In this document: one piece after another, positions 4,919 through 8,249 of the stretch
Position numbering within the stretch: position 1 is the first letter of the stretch
Layout: each line of letters opens with the position of its first letter
Source: an uncultured Eubacterium sp.
GTDB lineage: Bacteria; Bacillota; Clostridia; Oscillospirales; Acutalibacteraceae
Reading direction: 5' to 3'
NCBI GenBank assembly: GCA_945980015.1
Contig: CAMFQI010000032.1
Location: 1-8,249 of the forward strand
Length of the DNA: 8,249 nt
The notes under the pieces: model-generated
What the model was told of the DNA's origin: nothing
The model's input: the letters and a program-made list of their open reading frames with translations, nothing else
Database searches by the model: none
Made by a program: the position numbers and the translations under genes

Positions 4919-5122
4919 ATGGAATCAAAGGAAAGAAAAATATGTATTGTTGCTTTTTTGTTGAGCGTTATTTTCGGAATAATCGGAATGTTAATGATAC
5001 AAAGTAATATGGGAAGATTGTCAACAACTGGCTTCATAGGTTACTGCGTATTCTTCTCGTCGCTTACGGTTATTGCCGTTTTGTTTGCAATGATAATCAG
5101 TCTCAAACTCGAAAAAAAATAA
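4919..5122 (+). CDS. Small two-helix membrane protein, 67 aa
   Basis: The start ATG 4919 follows AAAGGAT/GTGAG (4904-4915). After a charged N-terminus (MESKERK) there are two hydrophobic helices, about residues 8-27 and 39-62, joined by a polar loop (QSNMGRLSTTGF), ending in the basic tail KLEKK. The two helices and lysine-rich ends suggest both termini are cytoplasmic. I do not recognise a family. It is the first gene of the set, 17 bases before the first GtrA gene, so it is probably co-transcribed and may be a small partner of the GtrA proteins; that is inference from position only. Confidence 0.7.
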   Translation: MESKERKICIVAFLLSVIFGIIGMLMIQSNMGRLSTTGFIGYCVFFSSLTVIAVLFAMIISLKLEKK

Positions 5123-5139
5123 AATCAAGTGAGGAAAAA

Positions 5140-5652
5140 ATGAAGGATAAATTATTGAAATTCACTCAAAAGCATTCTGAATTATGGAAATTTATAAAAT
5201 TCACCTTTACGGGTGCAAGTACTTCGGTGCTTGAGCTTGCAGTTTTTATGTTTTTGCAATATTGCGTGTTCAAATCACTAAACGAAGTACCCGTTAAGGA
5301 CAACGCCGTTATGAATTTTTTAGGCATTGAATACGTTGGATATATGTGCTCATATGCAATATCGGCAATTATCGGCTATGCCGCCGCTTATATTATGAAC
5401 AGAAAGCTGACCTTTAAGGCGGACGCAAATCCTGTTTTATCGACCGTTCTTTATGCGATTATGGTAGTTGCGACTATTGCGTTCAACACCTGGTTCGGCG
5501 CATTTTTAGGAACATGGATAACAAACAACGGTTGGAACAATCCGTTAGTTGAAATGATTACAAAGCTTGTTGTTATGACTGTTCCTACAATATGGACGTA
5601 CCCGCTCAACCGATTTGTTATTCACAGAAAAAGGAAGCCGAAAAATGACTAA
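5140..5652 (+). CDS. GtrA family membrane protein
   Basis: The product is 170 residues, start ATG 5140 with GTGAGG at 5129-5134. The GtrA-like family consists of small four-helix membrane proteins thought to move undecaprenyl-phosphate-linked sugars across the membrane for glycosylation of surface polysaccharides. Four hydrophobic segments are visible (about 22-44, 65-86, 101-127, 137-158). Family landmarks are present: WKFIKFTFTGASTS near the N-terminus, YAAAYIMNRKLTFK (80-93), and the C-terminal TIWTYPLNRFVIHR (150-163). An insertion between helices 1 and 2 (about 46-64) makes it somewhat longer than the shortest members. The stop overlaps the start of the next gene by eight bases. The next gene's N-terminal half is a clear paralogue, so a tandem duplication occurred; no glycosyltransferase is present in the window. 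Confidence 0.9.
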   Translation: MKDKLLKFTQKHSELWKFIKFTFTGASTSVLELAVFMFLQYCVFKSLNEVPVKDNAVMNFLGIEYVGYMCSYAISAIIGYAAAYIMNRKLTFKADANPVLSTVLYAIMVVATIAFNTWFGAFLGTWITNNGWNNPLVEMITKLVVMTVPTIWTYPLNRFVIHRKRKPKND

Positions 5653-6958
5653 CGGTATCTCAACAAAGCACCCTGAATTATGGAAATTCATAAAATTTAA
5701 TATAACCGTTGTGCTGACCTCGGCGCTTGATATTTTAACTTATCTGCTTTTGCTTTACTTTGTTTTTGCCGAGTACAACAGCACCGAGCTAAAAGAAAAC
5801 GCCCTTTTGTCGCTTTTGGGAATACGTTACAAGGGATATTTATACTCTTATTTAATCTCAACCACAGTCGGATATGTTGCGGCTTATATTATAAACAGAA
5901 AAATCACCTTTCGCTCCGATGTCAGCGTTGCATACAGTTCTGTGATGTACTTTATTTTAGCCGTGTTCAACATACTTGTCAGCTCGTATATCGGAGGAGT
6001 TTTCGGCTCGTTCATAGCCTCGAACGAGCTTTCAAATCCTCTTGTCGAAATCGTTTCTAAATTCATAATAATCAACATTCCGACATTGTGGACATACCCA
6101 CTCGAACGGTATGTAATCCAAATAAAAAGGAAAAAGAAGACGCAAAAAATCATAGCAACCGATTTAGACGGCACTCTGCTCAAAAGCGATACAACCGTAA
6201 GCAGCGAAAATCTTTGTGCAATCAAAAGACTGTCCAAAAAAGGAATAAAAACCATTGTGCTGACAGGACGGACGTTTTATGAAATACCATACGAATTAAG
6301 AAGCTGCGATGAAATCGAATACTTCGTCTATTCAAACGGCGCAGGTATTCAAAGCAGTAAAAAAGGTATTGTTTATTATAATACGTTTGACAGAAAAACC
6401 TCCTGTGAAATATATGAAATTCTCGACTCATTCGACACGTTAATCGAGCTTTACTCAAACCAATTTCCGTATATCGACGAAGAAGACTATTCCGACGATT
6501 CCTTTGAATATTACAGAATTGACGAATCGTTTTTGCCCGAAATGAAAAAAAGCAGAAAGCCGATTAAAAATCTCAAAGGTTTGCTGACAGACGAGTCCTA
6601 CAAAATTGAAATGTTTGATGTGTTTTTCAGAAACGACGGCGAAAAAGAAGCGTGCCGCAAGTTACTGCTAGAAAAATTTGACGGCATAGAAATCACCTCA
6701 TCCCTGTCAAGCAATTTGGAGATAATCAAAAAAGGAACTAACAAGGGCTCCGGACTTAAAAAGCTATGTAAATTAGCAAAATATGATTTAGATGATATAA
6801 TTGTAATCGGCGACAGTAAAAACGATATTTCAGCTTTTAATACGGCAAAAACAAAATACGCCGTATCAAACGCCTGCGATGAGATTAAAAACCTCGCCGA
6901 CAAAGTAATATGCTCCAATGACGAGGACATAATGAAATATATGGAGAACGAGATATGA
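5645..6958 (+). CDS. GtrA membrane domain fused to a Cof-type HAD phosphatase
   Basis: The product is 437 residues from ATG 5645, with AAGGAAG at 5631-5637 inside the preceding gene. Residues 1-160 are a GtrA domain paralogous to the upstream gene: KHPELWKFIKF (8-18), GYVAAYIINRKITFR (76-90), TLWTYPLERYVI (147-158). A basic linker (KRKKK, 161-165) leads into a complete HAD hydrolase of the Cof type, with motif I DLDGT (173-177, nucleophile D173, acid D175), motif II TGR (T207), the motif III lysine near K367 and motif IV GDSKND (389-394). The cap between about 250 and 350 fits class IIB. Family members usually dephosphorylate sugar phosphates or similar small metabolites. The basic linker suggests the phosphatase faces the cytoplasm. 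The fusion is continuous, with no frameshift. An obvious inference is coupling of a phosphorylated precursor to the transporter, but the substrate is unknown. Confidence 0.9.
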   Translation: MTNGISTKHPELWKFIKFNITVVLTSALDILTYLLLLYFVFAEYNSTELKENALLSLLGIRYKGYLYSYLISTTVGYVAAYIINRKITFRSDVSVAYSSVMYFILAVFNILVSSYIGGVFGSFIASNELSNPLVEIVSKFIIINIPTLWTYPLERYVIQIKRKKKTQKIIATDLDGTLLKSDTTVSSENLCAIKRLSKKGIKTIVLTGRTFYEIPYELRSCDEIEYFVYSNGAGIQSSKKGIVYYNTFDRKTSCEIYEILDSFDTLIELYSNQFPYIDEEDYSDDSFEYYRIDESFLPEMKKSRKPIKNLKGLLTDESYKIEMFDVFFRNDGEKEACRKLLLEKFDGIEITSSLSSNLEIIKKGTNKGSGLKKLCKLAKYDLDDIIVIGDSKNDISAFNTAKTKYAVSNACDEIKNLADKVICSNDEDIMKYMENEI

Positions 6959-7812
6959 AAAACCGCATACATTTTTTGAATACCGGTCACAGCGACTGCA
7001 TTATTCTTGAAAGCAATTCTCACTACGCTATGATAGACGCCGCAGAGGATACAGATTTTCCGACCGACAAGCCGTGGCTTAATCTTAAAGGCTATGAGCA
7101 GGAGGTTTGCAATTATCTTTTGCAAAACTGCAAGGACGAAAACGGCAGAGTAACACTCGATTTCATACTCGGCACACACGCCCATTCCGACCATATCGGC
7201 GGCTTCGACACCGTTATCAATCATCCCGAAATCACCGTAAAAAAAGCCTTTTTGAAACAATATTGCGAGGAAGATATTTTTATTATGGAGCGCAAAAGAT
7301 GGGATAATAACGAGGTCTATATGCAAATGAAAAACGCTTTAACAGACAATAATATCCCGATAGTCGAGGAATTTGATAATTACACATTTTGTCTGGGCGA
7401 CTTTTGTATCACTCTGCTAAACTCAAGCTACGAAAAGCCTCTTATAAAATTCGGCGAAAATGTAAACAGCGTGAGCGCTCTTGTTGAATATAAAGATAAA
7501 AAAGCCCTGCTCGTCGGCGATACAAACTACAAAAACGGTGGCGAGAACAGGCTGATAAAAAAGGTCGGCAAGGTTGATTTATTGAAGGTAGGTCATCACG
7601 GATATATCGGCTCAACGTCTTTCCGTTTTGTAAAAGCGCTAATGCCCGAATATGCAGTTGTCTGCAACAGCAAAAGGCGAATTTTCCCCGATGTGATGTT
7701 TAAGCTAAAGCACATTTCACACTCAAAAATTCTCTGCACCGAAGACCTAAACGGCGTAATCGCAGACTTCACAGACGATAACGATATCGAAATAAAAACA
7801 AATATAATGTAA
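6955..7812 (+). CDS. ComEC-like metallo-beta-lactamase-fold hydrolase
   Basis: The product is 285 residues. The start overlaps the previous stop in an ATGA arrangement, which suggests translational coupling. The metallo-beta-lactamase fold is shown by the N-terminal HFLNTGHSDCIILES (6-20), which corresponds to the HFLDVGQGDS opening of ComEC-like enzymes, the metal-binding THAHSDHIGG (74-83; H75, H77, D79, H80), LLVGDT (186-190) with D189, and KVGHHG (211-216) with H214 or H215. The residue set appears sufficient for two metal ions. There is no membrane segment, so this is the free-standing hydrolase domain rather than a DNA-uptake channel. The substrate could be a phosphodiester, nucleotide or lipid-linked compound; the sequence does not decide. 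It is the last gene of the set and is followed at once by a terminator. Confidence 0.88.
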   Translation: MKNRIHFLNTGHSDCIILESNSHYAMIDAAEDTDFPTDKPWLNLKGYEQEVCNYLLQNCKDENGRVTLDFILGTHAHSDHIGGFDTVINHPEITVKKAFLKQYCEEDIFIMERKRWDNNEVYMQMKNALTDNNIPIVEEFDNYTFCLGDFCITLLNSSYEKPLIKFGENVNSVSALVEYKDKKALLVGDTNYKNGGENRLIKKVGKVDLLKVGHHGYIGSTSFRFVKALMPEYAVVCNSKRRIFPDVMFKLKHISHSKILCTEDLNGVIADFTDDNDIEIKTNIM

Positions 7813-7815
7813 GCG

Positions 7816-7846
7816 AAAAACACAGGAACAGCGCCCTGTGTTTTTT
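7816..7846 (+). terminator. Intrinsic terminator of the GtrA operon
   Basis: AAAAACACAGG (7816-7826) pairs with CCTGTGTTTTT (7835-7845) around an eight-base loop and ends in six T (7841-7846). It lies four bases after the operon's last stop and directly before the first heptamer of the hairpin array. Confidence 0.85.
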
Positions 7847-7847
7847 A

Positions 7848-7935
7848 GTGAAATACGCCTTGCGGCGTGTGAAATATTTCCTTTTGAAATGTGAAATTTT
7901 GCGATTATATCGCAAAGTGAAATACGCTAAAGCGT
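7848..7935 (+). repeat. Array A: four GTGAAAT heptamers, each followed by a different palindrome
   Basis: GTGAAAT occurs at 7848, 7869, 7891 and 7917. After each comes a short hairpin: ACGCC-TTGC-GGCGT (7855-7868), ATTTC-CTTTT-GAAAT (7876-7890), TTTGCGAT-TAT-ATCGCAAA (7898-7916) and ACGCT-AA-AGCGT (7924-7935). The heptamer is constant and the stems differ, yet each stem is perfectly self-complementary. No coding frame or known mobile element accounts for it. Confidence 0.85.
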
Positions 7936-7962
7936 GTTTCGGTTTGTTTGATAATAATTTTG

Positions 7963-8038
7963 CGGAATGCCGAGGACGGCATTCCCTACAATGTGTTACT
8001 GAAACGGATTCGTAGGGAATGACCTCCCGGGCATTCCG
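7963..8038. repeat. Central 76-bp palindromic element
   Basis: The terminal inverted repeats CGGAATGCC (7963-7971) and GGCATTCCG (8030-8038) enclose a second pair, CATTCCCTAC (7980-7989) and GTAGGGAATG (8012-8021). The left half also folds alone: GGAATGCCG-AGGA-CGGCATTCC (7964-7985). A third pairing, TGAAACGGA (8000-8008) with TCCGTTTCA (8035-8043), competes. The size and structure resemble a tiny non-autonomous palindromic repeat, with no coding capacity. Confidence 0.7.
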
Positions 8039-8050
8039 TTTCATTTTTCA

Positions 8051-8146
8051 CAGCGAAGCTGCTTCATATTGACGAAGTCAATGCTTCATTTTTCATACGC
8101 CTTACGGCGTGCTTCATGCTCGCCCTGCGAGTGCTTCATTTTTCAT
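8051..8146 (-). repeat. Array B: ATGAAGC heptamers alternating with palindromes, reverse orientation
   Basis: On the minus strand ATGAAGC occurs at 8139-8133, 8117-8111, 8089-8083 and 8067-8061, plus two degenerate ATGAAAA copies (8146-8140, 8096-8090). The hairpins, in plus-strand spelling, are CTCGC-CCT-GCGAG (8119-8131), ACGCC-TTAC-GGCGT (8097-8110), ATTGAC-GAA-GTCAAT (8068-8082) and CAGC-GAA-GCTG (8051-8061). The ACGCC hairpin is nearly identical to one in array A, which links the two. It begins two bases after the spoVAD stop. Confidence 0.85.
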
Positions 8147-8148
8147 TC

Positions 8149-8249
8149 TCACGCTTCAATCAAAACCGCGTGAGCAATGCCGGGAATAGGTTGTCCCTGC
8201 TTTGTTGACGTCGGCGACATCAAAGCGCCTGTTGCAACAAACAAAACAC
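8149..8249 (-). CDS. spoVAD: Stage V sporulation protein AD, C-terminal end (partial)
   Basis: The last 32 codons and the TGA (8151-8149) of a minus-strand gene enter from the right edge. The peptide ends LFVATGALMSPTS, KQGQPIPG, IAHAVLIEA, which is the very conserved C-terminus of SpoVAD (ATGAL-SPTS, then Q-G---PGIAHAV). SpoVAD has a thiolase-like fold and binds dipicolinic acid for its import into the forespore through the SpoVA channel. Only about a tenth of the protein is present, so its integrity upstream cannot be judged. A spoVAE gene often follows spoVAD in Firmicutes; here the hairpin array follows at once and no such gene is seen. This fits the spore-forming host indicated by the SASP gene. 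Confidence 0.85.
   Translation of the reverse strand, partial: VLFVATGALMSPTSTKQGQPIPGIAHAVLIEA

Noticed and set aside
6598..7326. A 242-codon minus-strand open frame
   Set aside because: It lies wholly antisense to the HAD domain and MBL gene, whose motifs are clear, and has no ribosome binding site or family resemblance.
7848..8146. CRISPR array
   Set aside because: The constant part is only seven bases and the intervening parts are self-complementary rather than unrelated spacers; no cas genes are nearby.

Overview
The window looks like chromosomal DNA of a low-GC, spore-forming, anaerobic Firmicute of the Clostridia (Ruminococcaceae/Oscillospiraceae-like). The grounds are AT-rich intergenic DNA, strong GGAGG/GAGAGG ribosome binding sites, an alpha/beta-type small acid-soluble spore protein, the C-terminus of SpoVAD at the right edge, and a DUF3048 (YerB-like) protein. 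The genus cannot be fixed from the sequence alone.

Layout. 1-340: no convincing gene. It holds a good sigmaA promoter and a long leader that ends in a UUCG-capped terminator-like hairpin just before the first ribosome binding site. 341-1453: a two-gene unit, a 79-aa four-cysteine protein and an AIM24-family protein. 1454-2039: a gene-poor stretch with several hairpins, the C-terminal stump of a glyoxalase (VOC) gene on the minus strand, and a minus-strand 5S-rRNA-like sequence with its own promoter and terminator. That promoter stands back-to-back with a plus-strand promoter pointing at the spore protein gene (2040-2225). 2305-3783 (minus): a membrane-anchored DUF3048 protein with an acidic N-terminal tail. 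A divergent promoter pair follows, then a 207-aa protein of unknown function and a 62-aa conserved-looking small protein (3928-4780), closed by a terminator.

4919-7812: a tightly packed, probably co-transcribed set: a 67-aa two-helix membrane protein, a GtrA-family membrane protein, a second GtrA fused to a Cof-type HAD phosphatase, and a ComEC-like metallo-beta-lactamase-fold hydrolase. The last three genes overlap by 8 and 4 bases, which suggests translational coupling. The GtrA modules point to lipid-linked sugar translocation or cell-surface polysaccharide work; the phosphatase and hydrolase substrates are unknown.

7848-8146: a dense non-coding array between the convergent ends of that operon and spoVAD. 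It consists of constant heptamers (GTGAAAT on the plus strand; ATGAAGC read on the minus strand), most followed by a short palindrome whose sequence differs from unit to unit. The two half-arrays face each other across a larger 76-bp palindrome. This array and the 5S-like small RNA are the least explained structures in the window.
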